Source of the DNA: an uncultured Methanobrevibacter sp.
Lineage (GTDB): Archaea; Methanobacteriota; Methanobacteria; Methanobacteriales; Methanobacteriaceae
NCBI RefSeq assembly: GCF_937898925.1
Contig: NZ_CALDKF010000100.1
Coordinates: 1 to 52,399, forward strand
Direction: 5' to 3'
Length of the DNA stretch: 52,399 bases
Each line of letters opens with the position of its first letter. The stretch's first letter is position 1. The translations under genes were made by a program, and so were the position numbers. The notes below the pieces were generated by a model, which worked only from the letters and a program-made list of their open reading frames with translations, was not told the origin of the DNA and did no database searches. Below are positions 43,322 through 51,957 of this stretch, one piece after another.

Positions 43322-43419
43322 AAAATCCCTTTTTCTTGCTTTTTTAAAAATTCTTAATGTCTGTAACTAATCAATTTTACAAATTTTATAAAAATAATAC
43401 TTGCTTCTATCCAATTTTA

Positions 43420-43989
43420 TTATACTTTATTTAAAAAATTCTCTATAATTGCTAATCCATCTGGTGTCAATATTGATTCTGGGTGAAACTGTAGCCCATA
43501 AACATCAAATTCCTTATGCTTTACAGCCATTACTTCACCATCATCCTCTGATTTGGATATGATTTTCAATGAATCTGGAAGTGTATCCTCCAACAAGCTT
43601 AAAGAATGATATCTTCCAACGGTTATCTCATTTGGCAACCTTTTAAAAATTGAATCTGAATCTAAAGAAATTCTTGAAGACTTTCCATGCATCAACCTTT
43701 TTGCATATGAAACCTTAGCTCCAAATGCTGTACAGATTGCCTGATGGCCTAAACAGACCCCTAAAATTGGAATTTCATTGTAAAATTCCTTAACTATATC
43801 TATGCATATTCCTGCATTTTCACATCTTCCAGGACCTGGAGACAATATAATCGCTTCGGGATTCAAAGCCCTAACTTCATCAATGCTTATCTTGTCATTC
43901 CTATAAACCATTATATCCGGATTGACTTCACCAATCAATTGGAATAGATTATATGAGAAACTGTCATAATTGTCTATAAGTAGAATCAT
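43420..43989 (-). CDS. trpG: Anthranilate synthase component II (glutamine amidotransferase)
   Basis: Supplies ammonia from glutamine to TrpE. The 189-residue class I amidotransferase has the catalytic triad Cys79 (GVCLGHQAI), His169 and Glu171 (FHPES). The N-terminal LLIDNYDSFSYNL and the oxyanion-loop SPGPG are typical. Its ATG overlaps the trpE stop (ATGA), with GGGGGGAT just upstream, so it is translationally coupled to trpE. It could also serve p-aminobenzoate synthesis, but the operon argues for tryptophan. Confidence 0.96.
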   Translation of the reverse strand: MILLIDNYDSFSYNLFQLIGEVNPDIMVYRNDKISIDEVRALNPEAIILSPGPGRCENAGICIDIVKEFYNEIPILGVCLGHQAICTAFGAKVSYAKRLMHGKSSRISLDSDSIFKRLPNEITVGRYHSLSLLEDTLPDSLKIISKSEDDGEVMAVKHKEFDVYGLQFHPESILTPDGLAIIENFLNKV

Positions 43990-45629
43990 TCAATCCCCCC
44001 ATCTGCCATTCTTAAAGCATCCATAACTGCCCTTGCCTTATTGTTGCATTCAATAAATTCATTCTCAGGAACACTGTCTGCAACTATGCCTGCACCAACT
44101 CTTATGAAAACCTTTTTGTCCCTTGCAAATGCGATCCGGATTGCAATGCAAGTGTCAAGATTGCCTGTGAGATCGATGTATCCAATAGCTCCACCATAGA
44201 TTCCTCTCTTATTGTCTTCAAGCTCATTGATTATCTCACATGCCCTTATCTTTGGGGCTCCAGACAAAGTTCCAGCAGGAAGGATTGAATCAATTGTGGA
44301 CAAGTAGTCATAATCCTCTCTTAATACTCCTTCAACAGTTGAACCTATATGCATCACATGGGAGAACCTTACAATATCCATATACCTATTTACCTTAACA
44401 GACCCTATTTCACTTATTTTACCAATATCATTTCTTCCAAGGTCAACGAGCATATTATGTTCAGCCAATTCCTTTTCATCAGCAAGCAAGTCCTCTTCCA
44501 ATAATCTGTCTTCTTCATCTGTTTTTCCTCTTGGTCTGGTTCCAGCTAGCGGGAAAGTGTAGACATGATCGTCAACAAGCTTTACAAGGGTTTCAGGACT
44601 TGCACCTGCAATCTCTATGTCATCACTTGAGAAATAGAACATATAAGGGGAAGGGTTTGTAGTTCGAAGAACCCTATAAACATCAAACAGGCTTCCTTCA
44701 ATGTCTGCTTCAATCCTATTGGAGAGGACAACTTGGAAGATATCACCTTCTGTAATGTAATCCTTTGCCTTTTCAACCATATTGCAGTATTCATCTTTTG
44801 AAAACAAGTATCTGAAATCAGATTTGAGTTCAATAGGCAAATGTTTTGTAATTTCCTTTCTAATCCTATTTATCTCTTCCAAGGAATCTATTTCCTTCAT
44901 CTTTTGGCTAGCTTCCAAGGTCTTCTTATTTGTTAAATGATGATTGAAATCATCATCAAGCAAATCCACAATATTATCTGCCTTGATGATGTCCACTATG
45001 TCCAAGATGGATTTGCATGCTTCAGCATAGTTCTCTTCAATGGAGTTTTGGTCTTCATCCATTTCCATATTGACTATAACAACAATCTTTTGCTTAAAGT
45101 TGTCAAATGCAATTACCTTATCAAAAAGCATCAAGTCAACATCCTTAAAAGCATCCTGATTCTGAGCATCCAGTATAAGTGAAGGTTCACTGTATTTAAT
45201 GTAATCATAAGAGAAATAGCCTACAAGCCCTCCTGAAAATGGAGGCATCCCTTCAATCTTTGGGGATTTGTTCTCTTCAACGATTTGCCTGATATACTCT
45301 CCAGGATTATCGGTTTTGACATTGAAGCATTTGTCTTCCTTATCCTCAATTTCACAATCGCTAAAGCTTGACTTGCCTTTAATAGAGAGATTGCCGTCTT
45401 GACAAGTGATTTCAAGAATAGGATTGAATCCTAAGAAACTGTATCTTCCCCAATTTTTAGAATCCTCTACACTTTCAAGCATGTAGCAATGATTGCTTAA
45501 GATTCTAAGTCTTCTTAAAACTTCAATGGAAGTTTTTGTATCTGAAAATATCTCGTAGCTAATTGGAATCCTTTTATATGACGAATCCTTAGCTATTTCT
45601 TTTGCTTCTTCAATATTGGGGAAAAACAC
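43986..45629 (-). CDS. trpE: Anthranilate synthase component I
   Basis: Converts chorismate to anthranilate with TrpG and is the feedback-controlled entry step. The 547-residue protein has the tryptophan-inhibition site MLES at 50-53 (LLES in most TrpE), so feedback control is probably kept. The chorismate-binding domain shows GDIFQVVLSNR, ASPETLVKL, PLAGTRPRG and GTLSGAPKIRACEII. The start is GTG at 45629, preceded by GGAG. First gene of the trpEGDCFBA operon; TGTACA-like boxes upstream point to TrpY-type repression. Confidence 0.97.
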   Translation of the reverse strand: MFFPNIEEAKEIAKDSSYKRIPISYEIFSDTKTSIEVLRRLRILSNHCYMLESVEDSKNWGRYSFLGFNPILEITCQDGNLSIKGKSSFSDCEIEDKEDKCFNVKTDNPGEYIRQIVEENKSPKIEGMPPFSGGLVGYFSYDYIKYSEPSLILDAQNQDAFKDVDLMLFDKVIAFDNFKQKIVVIVNMEMDEDQNSIEENYAEACKSILDIVDIIKADNIVDLLDDDFNHHLTNKKTLEASQKMKEIDSLEEINRIRKEITKHLPIELKSDFRYLFSKDEYCNMVEKAKDYITEGDIFQVVLSNRIEADIEGSLFDVYRVLRTTNPSPYMFYFSSDDIEIAGASPETLVKLVDDHVYTFPLAGTRPRGKTDEEDRLLEEDLLADEKELAEHNMLVDLGRNDIGKISEIGSVKVNRYMDIVRFSHVMHIGSTVEGVLREDYDYLSTIDSILPAGTLSGAPKIRACEIINELEDNKRGIYGGAIGYIDLTGNLDTCIAIRIAFARDKKVFIRVGAGIVADSVPENEFIECNNKARAVMDALRMADGGIE

Positions 45630-45960
45630 TTTTAATCTCCTTTATTATTATATGTTTAATTTAATTTAATTTTAAATAATGTATACTTTATTATGTATAA
45701 TGTACTATTTAAATCTTTGTTGTATAAAAATGTACATTAATTAGAAGTCTTGATAATTACATCGATGATAAAAAAATTTAAATAATGATTTAATATAATT
45801 ATAAACATTATTCAATATATTATAAATAAAATAAATATTTTTAAAAATTATTCAATTAATTATTAACTTCGTTTAGTTTTTAAACTAAGTAAAAAAGTTA
45901 ATAAATGAATAATCTCATTTAAAATCTAATCAAAAGCCATTGATTTAAAAGGTGGATATC
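45630..45960. other. 331-base divergent gap between trpE and trkH
   Basis: Holds the trp promoter/operator at its left. The right part is AT-rich; a short direct/inverted stretch GTTTAGTTTTTAAACTAAGT near 45869-45890 (arms TTTAGTTT/AAACTAA) lies about 75 bases before trkH and could be an operator. Unlike Methanothermobacter, no trpY gene is found here. Confidence 0.5.
45680..45736 (-). promoter_or_regulatory. trp promoter with five TRTACA-type boxes
   Basis: Boxes as read on the plus strand: TGTATA at 45680-45685 and 45694-45699, TGTACT at 45701-45706, TGTATA at 45721-45726, TGTACA at 45731-45736. On the minus strand a TATA-like TTTAAATAG lies at about 45706-45715 among them. Methanothermobacter TrpY binds TGTACA boxes at the same position to repress trpEGCFBAD, so a TrpY homolog is the expected regulator here. 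Confidence 0.65.
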
Positions 45961-47439
45961 ATGAGGATAAATTACTTATCAAGACAAGATATAAAAATCA
46001 TCCTGCATTATCTTGGATACATTATGGTAGGGATTGGTGCAATTTTGATGCTGCCTATATTCGTAGACCTTTACTACCTTGAACATGCATACCTCATAGG
46101 CTTGATTCCACCAGCATTATCAATTGGATTAGGTTTTTTATTTGCTGAAAAGTTTAACGAGTACGATAAGCTTAAATTCAAGCATGGAATGTTCATATCA
46201 AGTGTTGCATGGCTATGGGCAGGGCTTGTTGGAGCTATCATAATGATGCTGATATTGGACATATCATTTATAGACGCTTTTTTTGAAAACGTTTCAGCAT
46301 GGACTGGAAGTGGATTGACCATGTTTGCTGATATAGAATCCCTTCCAAGATCAATACTATTTTTAAGAAGCCTTGAACAGTGGGTTGGAGGATTAGGGGT
46401 AGTAATCATTTTTATAAGTCTCCTCATTAAACCGGGAACCTCCGCTTTTAAATTATATAAGTCAGAGGCAAGAGACGATAAGATTAGGCCAAACATTAAG
46501 AATACCCTTAATAAAACAATAGAAATATACCTTATTTACACTTTATTCGGCATTTTTCTATACCTTTTGGCTGGACTTCCTCTCTTTGACTCTGTAAATC
46601 TTACATTTACAACCATTTCCACTGGAGGAATGTCAATAAAGAATGCAAATGTGGGATTCTATAACGACAACATTGTCTATATAATTACAATGATTTTAAT
46701 GTTGCTCGGGGCTACAAGCTTTGCAGTCCATTATAATATAGTTAAGACAAAAGGAAAATCCATAATAAATGATATACAATTCCAAGCCATTATCCTAAGC
46801 ATCATAATCAGCGGAATACTGATTGCAGCAATAACTCACATGGCTCCAATGAATGTGATATTCCATATAGTTTCAGCAGTGACAACAACAGGCGCAAATA
46901 TTGCAAGTACCAGCGAATTGGCATCTTGGGCCCCTGCCTCATTGATAATTATAATGATGCTGATGGTGATGGGAGGTTCCTCCGGATCAACTGTAGGTGC
47001 TGTAAAGACCATTAGGGTAATCACATTCTTAAGAGGCATAAACCTTACCGTTACAAACGTAATTGCCCCTAAAAGAGTTGTTAGCACCAAGATAGCCAAC
47101 AGAACATTTAATGAAAGGGAAATTAAGGAAGCGTCTTCATACATAATAGTCTATCTGATGTTTTTGATTGTATCATGGATAATAATGACATTCTATACAA
47201 ATGATCCAATCAATTCATTGTTTGATGTAACCTCCACAATAGGTAACGTTGGATTAAGTACTGGCATTATAAATGGAAGCTTAGCGACATTTCCTAAAAT
47301 AATGCTGATATTCTTGATGTGGATAGGAAGATTGGAAATCATCCCGATTTTACTTACAATACAATTAGGATTCAGAACATTCGACCAAAGCTTAAAATTA
47401 GCTAAAAGAAAGTTCAGAAGAATAATTAACTTAAGATAA
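45961..47439 (+). CDS. TrkH/KtrB-family potassium transporter subunit
   Basis: A 492-residue membrane protein with the four-fold MPM repeat. The four selectivity-loop segments with their central glycines are AWTGSGLT, TISTGGMS, AVTTTGANI and STIGNVGLS. It imports K+ (or Na+-coupled K+). ATG at 45961 follows AAAGGTGG and is preferred to a GTG three codons upstream. The cytoplasmic RCK subunit TrkA, needed by most TrkH proteins, is not in the window. The next gene, a channel-like protein, follows after 149 bases. Confidence 0.93.
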   Translation: MRINYLSRQDIKIILHYLGYIMVGIGAILMLPIFVDLYYLEHAYLIGLIPPALSIGLGFLFAEKFNEYDKLKFKHGMFISSVAWLWAGLVGAIIMMLILDISFIDAFFENVSAWTGSGLTMFADIESLPRSILFLRSLEQWVGGLGVVIIFISLLIKPGTSAFKLYKSEARDDKIRPNIKNTLNKTIEIYLIYTLFGIFLYLLAGLPLFDSVNLTFTTISTGGMSIKNANVGFYNDNIVYIITMILMLLGATSFAVHYNIVKTKGKSIINDIQFQAIILSIIISGILIAAITHMAPMNVIFHIVSAVTTTGANIASTSELASWAPASLIIIMMLMVMGGSSGSTVGAVKTIRVITFLRGINLTVTNVIAPKRVVSTKIANRTFNEREIKEASSYIIVYLMFLIVSWIIMTFYTNDPINSLFDVTSTIGNVGLSTGIINGSLATFPKIMLIFLMWIGRLEIIPILLTIQLGFRTFDQSLKLAKRKFRRIINLR

Positions 47440-47539
47440 TGCATAACTTAATTGCCCCCAAATTCTACTCTAAAATCTATCCAAAATCTACTCCAAAATT
47501 CATAAAGGTAATTAAGTTAAGATAATACATAACTTAATT
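47425..47539. repeat. Two 29-bp dyad repeats between trkH and the channel-like gene
   Basis: Copies at 47425-47453 and 47511-47539 differ at 2 of 29 positions. Each is a dyad (arms ATTAAGTTA and TAACTTAAT around 10 bases in copy 2; one mismatch in copy 1). Copy 1 includes the last codons and stop of trkH. Between them AAAATCTAYYC-like units repeat. Confidence 0.65.
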
Positions 47540-47588
47540 ACTCATAAAATCATAATTATTATTATTGAAAGTTGAGTGGGGAAAATTA

Positions 47589-48440
47589 ATGGTTAGTCAA
47601 GCAAGTCTCATGTACATAACAGAACAAATAATATTCATTATTTTAGCAGTAGTATTCTTCTTTGGACTTTATTTTATAAGTTCATACATAATCAAATATC
47701 TCAAGAGAAATAGGCATAACAGATTATTGAATGCAACAGAATATTTGCCTAAGGAAGAGACTCAAACATTAAAACAAGTCTTTTATCTTATAATCATAAC
47801 ACTTTGTTTTGTAGATATCCTTTATTCAATAGTATTTTGGGCATCAGATGACTTTTACAGACATTTCATTTTCTATGATACACTCGTATCTCTGATAGCT
47901 TGTTTGGCAATTAAGAAAGATACCACAACAGAAAAAATAATCATGTTATTTTTAATCCCTCTTTCCTCATTGCTACACTCTACCCTTGATGACCCTGCAA
48001 TATTGTTATTGATATTATTAGCTGTCCACTTTATAGGATTAGCTTATGTGATTAAAGTCTATTACAGCAAATTTATTCATTTTACCGAATCAAATGGACT
48101 AGGAATAAGTATCTTATTGTTATTTGGACTTGTATTTGTAAGTTTCATTTTCACATCCTTTGCTGAAGGAAAAAATTTATTGGACTCATTGGTAATGGTA
48201 TCAAATGCATTCACAAGTAATGGTTATGCGGTATTAGGGGACAGCCCCATAGGTAAATTGAATAGCCTATTCCTTGTTTGGGGAGGATATATCCTATCCG
48301 GTGTTGGTACTGCAACATTAACCACAGCACTTCTCTCAAGACACTTCAATAAGAGATTTGAAGAATTGGAAGAGTTAATTAAAAAAAATAACATTAACAA
48401 TAATGCTGAAAGTTCTGATGATTTAAAAAAAGATGATTAA
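47589..48440 (+). CDS. Channel-like membrane protein with a variant pore loop
   Basis: A 283-residue protein with about seven hydrophobic segments. The C-terminal part reads as a re-entrant pore plus inner helix: NAFTSNGYAVLGDSP, then GKLNSLFLVWGGYILSGVGTATLT. A hydrophilic helix (RFEELEELIKK) follows, as in K+ channels and TrkH pore repeats. The usual TVGYG filter is not present; SNGYAVLGD stands in its place. The ATG at 47589 follows GTGGGGA and is preferred to an upstream TTG start. Its position after trkH suggests a role in ion transport, perhaps with TrkH. Whether it conducts K+ is unknown. Confidence 0.65.
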   Translation: MVSQASLMYITEQIIFIILAVVFFFGLYFISSYIIKYLKRNRHNRLLNATEYLPKEETQTLKQVFYLIIITLCFVDILYSIVFWASDDFYRHFIFYDTLVSLIACLAIKKDTTTEKIIMLFLIPLSSLLHSTLDDPAILLLILLAVHFIGLAYVIKVYYSKFIHFTESNGLGISILLLFGLVFVSFIFTSFAEGKNLLDSLVMVSNAFTSNGYAVLGDSPIGKLNSLFLVWGGYILSGVGTATLTTALLSRHFNKRFEELEELIKKNNINNNAESSDDLKKDD

Positions 48441-48542
48441 TTAAAAAATAGTTAATAAAAAATAGGATAAATAGGATTAAAAAATAGAAAATAAAATTCC
48501 ATTCATTTAATTAAAAGTTCGATTAATTAAACAATGGAATAA

Positions 48543-51026
48543 CTAAGCAACTTGTTTTTTAATTGGTGGCACATAGCGTTTAAGCAATAAGGACAAACTA
48601 ATTACTGTAACTGAGCTTAATGCCATAGCTAGACCAGCCCATTCTGGACGAAAAACTATGCCCCAAATAGGATAAAGTATACCTGCAGCTACAGGAACAA
48701 GAATCATATTGTATGCAAATGCCCAGAAAAGGTTTTCCTTGATTCTTGTCATTACCTTTTTAGAGAACTGAATGGAAGCCACCACATTTTCAAGATCTCC
48801 TTCCATAATGACAATATCCCCGCTTTCCATAGCAATGTCTGTACCATTTCCCATAGCTACACCGACATCTGCCTGTGAAAGTGCAGGAGCATCGTTAATA
48901 CCATCACCAACGAATAAGACTCTTTTTCCTTTATTTTGAAGTTCCTGAACTTTATCGAGCTTGTCATTCGGAAGCACATTCGCCATTACATTATCTATTC
49001 CAACTGCATTTGAAACGGAACTTGCAGTCTTTTCATTGTCTCCTGTAAGCATATAGGTTTCAATGCCCATCTTATGCAATTCATCAATAGCTGATTTTGA
49101 ATTTTCCTTTATCTTGTCCATTAAAGTAATTATTCCTTTAATCTCGCCTTCAACAGCCATCACAATAGTTGTTTTTGCTTCAGATACGAAATTGTCGAAA
49201 TCAGATAAGATATCATCACTTAAACTTACGCCTTCTGATTCCATAAGCTTAAGGTTTCCAGCAAGAACGTTTTTCATCTCACCGCCAATATTTACCTTAG
49301 CCTTTAATCCTTTACCAGTGATGTTTTCAAAATCATCCACTTCAAGCAATGAAAGATCTTCTTTTCCTTCATTTGCCAATTGAATGTTATTAGCTTTAAA
49401 TCTGCTTAATATGGATTTGGCAATAGGGTGATTGGAATTGTTCTCAACACTTGAGAGTATTTGAAGGAATTTTGATTCATCACCATCAAATGCTATGATA
49501 TCTGATACATCCGGTTTGCCCTCTGTAATTGTACCTGTTTTATCGAATACACATACATCTACATCCTTAGAGCTTTCCAATGTTTCACCGTTTTTGATGA
49601 GGATTCCATATTCTGCTGCCCTTCCAACACCTACAGTCACTGCTGTTGGAGTAGCAAGACCAAGTGCACATGGACATGCAACCACAAGAATTGAAATAAG
49701 GCAAGTGAGAGCAAACAATAATCCAGAATCTGCTACAAAGTACCATAATAGGAATACGATAATAGCTATTGTAAGGATTACAGGTATAAACCAGCTGACG
49801 ATTCTATTTGCAAGCCTTTGAACTGGAGGTTTGGATCCTTGTGCTTTTTCCACAAGCTGAATGATTTGTGAGAGCACTGTCTCTGAACCAATCTTTTGGG
49901 CTTCAACCTTTAAGGCACCATCCTGATTGATTGTTCCTGAGAATACATTGATTCCTGCCTTTTTAAGTTTAGGAACTGGTTCTCCAGTAATCATAGCCTC
50001 ATCAACATAGCTTTCACCATCAACTACAATGGAGTCTGCTGGAATCTTTTCACCAGGCTTTACAAGCAGGATATTTCCTATTTCAATGTCTTCAATATCT
50101 ATTTCCTTCTCAATGGAATTTCCTGATTCATCGGTTGTGACAAGTGTTGCAGTTTTTGGCTGCAATCCAATAAGCTCCTTGATTGATGAGGATGTTTTTC
50201 TTTTAGCCCTTGCTTCCAAGTATCTTCCAATAGTCAAGAAGGAAGGAAGCATAACAGCAGATTCATAAAACATGAAGCTTGAATCGAGAACTATGCCAAA
50301 TGTACCCAATACGCTTGATACGAATGCTACAAGAATACCCATGGAATACATTACATCCATATCAAGGTTTTTATGCTTGAATGAGTTCCAACCTGTCTTT
50401 AAGATTGGATAGCTTACATAACAGAATGGGAAAATAGCTATAATCAAGGAGAGCTGACCCATAGTCAATGGAGGAATCATTATATGGAATTGCATGATTG
50501 CCATTAAAATTGCTGCAAATACAAGACCTACGATGATTCTATACAATTTGCCTCTTAGATCCTTTTGGTATCTTTCATCTTCATCCATCACATCAAGTTC
50601 ACCATCAAGACCTATATATTCAAATCCCAACATTTCAATGGTCTTTTGAATCTCCTTAAGGTTTAGCATGTCTCGATAGTACTTTATGGTAACTTTTTGA
50701 TTGGATAAGTTGGCATTTGCCTCTACAACACCATAAACACGTTTAGGCAAGAACTTTTCAACATTGTTTACACAGGAAGCACAATGCATTCCATCAATTT
50801 GAATTACAACTTCATCTTTTGGAACAGTAAATCCAACTGATTCAACGGTTTTATCGATTACATCTGGAGAAATCTTGTCATTCAAAACCATATGTGCCTT
50901 GTTGGTATTTAAATCCACATTGATGGATTCCACTTCATCAAGCTTTCCCAGTGATTTTTCAACAAGCAATGAACAGGATGAACAGTGCATGCCATCCACT
51001 GGAATATCCAACTCTTTTTGAGCCAT
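48543..51026 (-). CDS. copA: Copper-translocating P1B-type ATPase
   Basis: Exports copper (or another soft metal) from the cytoplasm. The 827-residue protein has two N-terminal heavy-metal domains, with CSSC (Cys15, Cys18) and CASC (Cys82, Cys85). Then come the membrane CPC motif in ACPCALG, the phosphorylation site DKTGT, the HP motif in SNHPIA, and GDGINDAPAL. Eight membrane segments are expected. ATG at 51026 follows a very strong AGGAGG. The CopZ-like gene lies 145 bases upstream on the same strand. No copper-responsive regulator (CopY, CsoR or archaeal CopT type) is present here. Confidence 0.96.
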   Translation of the reverse strand: MAQKELDIPVDGMHCSSCSLLVEKSLGKLDEVESINVDLNTNKAHMVLNDKISPDVIDKTVESVGFTVPKDEVVIQIDGMHCASCVNNVEKFLPKRVYGVVEANANLSNQKVTIKYYRDMLNLKEIQKTIEMLGFEYIGLDGELDVMDEDERYQKDLRGKLYRIIVGLVFAAILMAIMQFHIMIPPLTMGQLSLIIAIFPFCYVSYPILKTGWNSFKHKNLDMDVMYSMGILVAFVSSVLGTFGIVLDSSFMFYESAVMLPSFLTIGRYLEARAKRKTSSSIKELIGLQPKTATLVTTDESGNSIEKEIDIEDIEIGNILLVKPGEKIPADSIVVDGESYVDEAMITGEPVPKLKKAGINVFSGTINQDGALKVEAQKIGSETVLSQIIQLVEKAQGSKPPVQRLANRIVSWFIPVILTIAIIVFLLWYFVADSGLLFALTCLISILVVACPCALGLATPTAVTVGVGRAAEYGILIKNGETLESSKDVDVCVFDKTGTITEGKPDVSDIIAFDGDESKFLQILSSVENNSNHPIAKSILSRFKANNIQLANEGKEDLSLLEVDDFENITGKGLKAKVNIGGEMKNVLAGNLKLMESEGVSLSDDILSDFDNFVSEAKTTIVMAVEGEIKGIITLMDKIKENSKSAIDELHKMGIETYMLTGDNEKTASSVSNAVGIDNVMANVLPNDKLDKVQELQNKGKRVLFVGDGINDAPALSQADVGVAMGNGTDIAMESGDIVIMEGDLENVVASIQFSKKVMTRIKENLFWAFAYNMILVPVAAGILYPIWGIVFRPEWAGLAMALSSVTVISLSLLLKRYVPPIKKQVA

Positions 51027-51171
51027 TATAATTCCTCCTGATAATCATTAAAAAAACATTTCATGAAATAAAATAAATTATAATAAATTTCTATGAATAT
51101 ATAATCATCTAAATGTAAGTGAAAAAATAATATTGAAAAAAATAAAAAAAATAGTTTAAAAAACCATTTAA

Positions 51172-51384
51172 TTATTCTACATCAAATCCTGCTTCCTTAA
51201 CAGCACCTGCTAAGTCAACATCAGATACTTTTTCACTATCGTATTCAACTTCCACTTTATTAGCGTCTAAATCTACAACAGCAGATTCTACACCATCTAA
51301 ATCCATCATGCAAAGTTCAACCGCTTTTGCACATGAAGGACAGTGCATTCCGACAACTTTTACTTCTTTTTTATCGATTGCCAT
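51172..51384 (-). CDS. Heavy-metal-associated copper chaperone (CopZ-like)
   Basis: A 70-residue single HMA domain with the metal motif GMHCPSC (Cys15, Cys18) and the ferredoxin-like fold pattern, ending VKEAGFDVE. It would carry Cu(I) to CopA's N-terminal domains. ATG at 51384 follows AAAGGTGA. It lies 145 bases upstream of copA. It also has an unusual extra Cys at residue 25 (AVELCMMDLDG). Confidence 0.92.
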   Translation of the reverse strand: MAIDKKEVKVVGMHCPSCAKAVELCMMDLDGVESAVVDLDANKVEVEYDSEKVSDVDLAGAVKEAGFDVE

Positions 51385-51585
51385 ATTTTCACCTTTAAAT
51401 TCTTAATAATAATCTATTATTGTTTTATATAATTATATATATCGAAACATAATATAAAGTTTTGGTATGCCTAAAAATTAAAATCAATAATGCCTTTAAA
51501 CAATATTCAATAATTTTGATTTTTAATAAAAAATAATTCATAAAAATAAAAAAATATTGTGGTTTTAAAAAAAATAGTAGGGTAT

Positions 51586-51596
51586 TAAATATAAAT
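51586..51596 (+). promoter_or_regulatory. TATA box implying a leaderless mRNA for the 83-residue protein
   Basis: TAAATATAAAT is centred about 25 bases before the ATG at 51615 and no ribosome binding site is present. Confidence 0.45.
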
Positions 51597-51614
51597 AAGA
51601 ACAAATAATTTATT

Positions 51615-51866
51615 ATGACTAATGCAGATCTTATTCAAGAACTTATGAAACAAGCTAACTTGACTGAAGACCAAGGAAATATCGTTAGCGATATTTTCGC
51701 AAACAACTTCTCTGCTGGCGGAGGAGCTGAAGACGTGATAGTTAACTTGATTGCTGAGAAACTGGGAGTGGATAAGGCAAGAGCTAAAGATATTTACACC
51801 ATAGGTGTAGGTGTTCTCACTACTACCGGTATCTTAGACAAAATAAAAGGGATATTCAAGAGATAA
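51615..51866 (+). CDS. Small helical protein of unknown function
   Basis: An 83-residue protein. The N-terminal half (residues 1-55) is helical (NADLIQELMKQANL, then EDVIVNLIAEKLGVDKARAKDIY). A short Gly/Thr-rich hydrophobic segment follows (TIGVGVLTTTGILDKI) and then a basic tail, GIFKR. It has no clear enzyme motif. The layout suggests membrane-surface association, but that is a guess. It is probably leaderless and ends in a strong terminator overlapping the stop codon, so it is a well-delimited single gene. Confidence 0.75.
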   Translation: MTNADLIQELMKQANLTEDQGNIVSDIFANNFSAGGGAEDVIVNLIAEKLGVDKARAKDIYTIGVGVLTTTGILDKIKGIFKR

Positions 51867-51894
51867 TATTTTTATTATCTCTTATTTTTTTTAA
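51859..51894 (+). terminator. Terminator overlapping the stop codon of the 83-residue protein
   Basis: Arms AGAGATAATA (51859-51868) and TATTATCTCT (51873-51882), 10 bp, loop TTTT. The TAA stop is inside the first arm and TTATTTTTTTT follows. Confidence 0.7.
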
Positions 51895-51957
51895 AAAAAA
51901 GCTATTTTTCTGATTTTGACTGAATTCCCTATTTAATAAACTCTCTTTTTAAACAAC

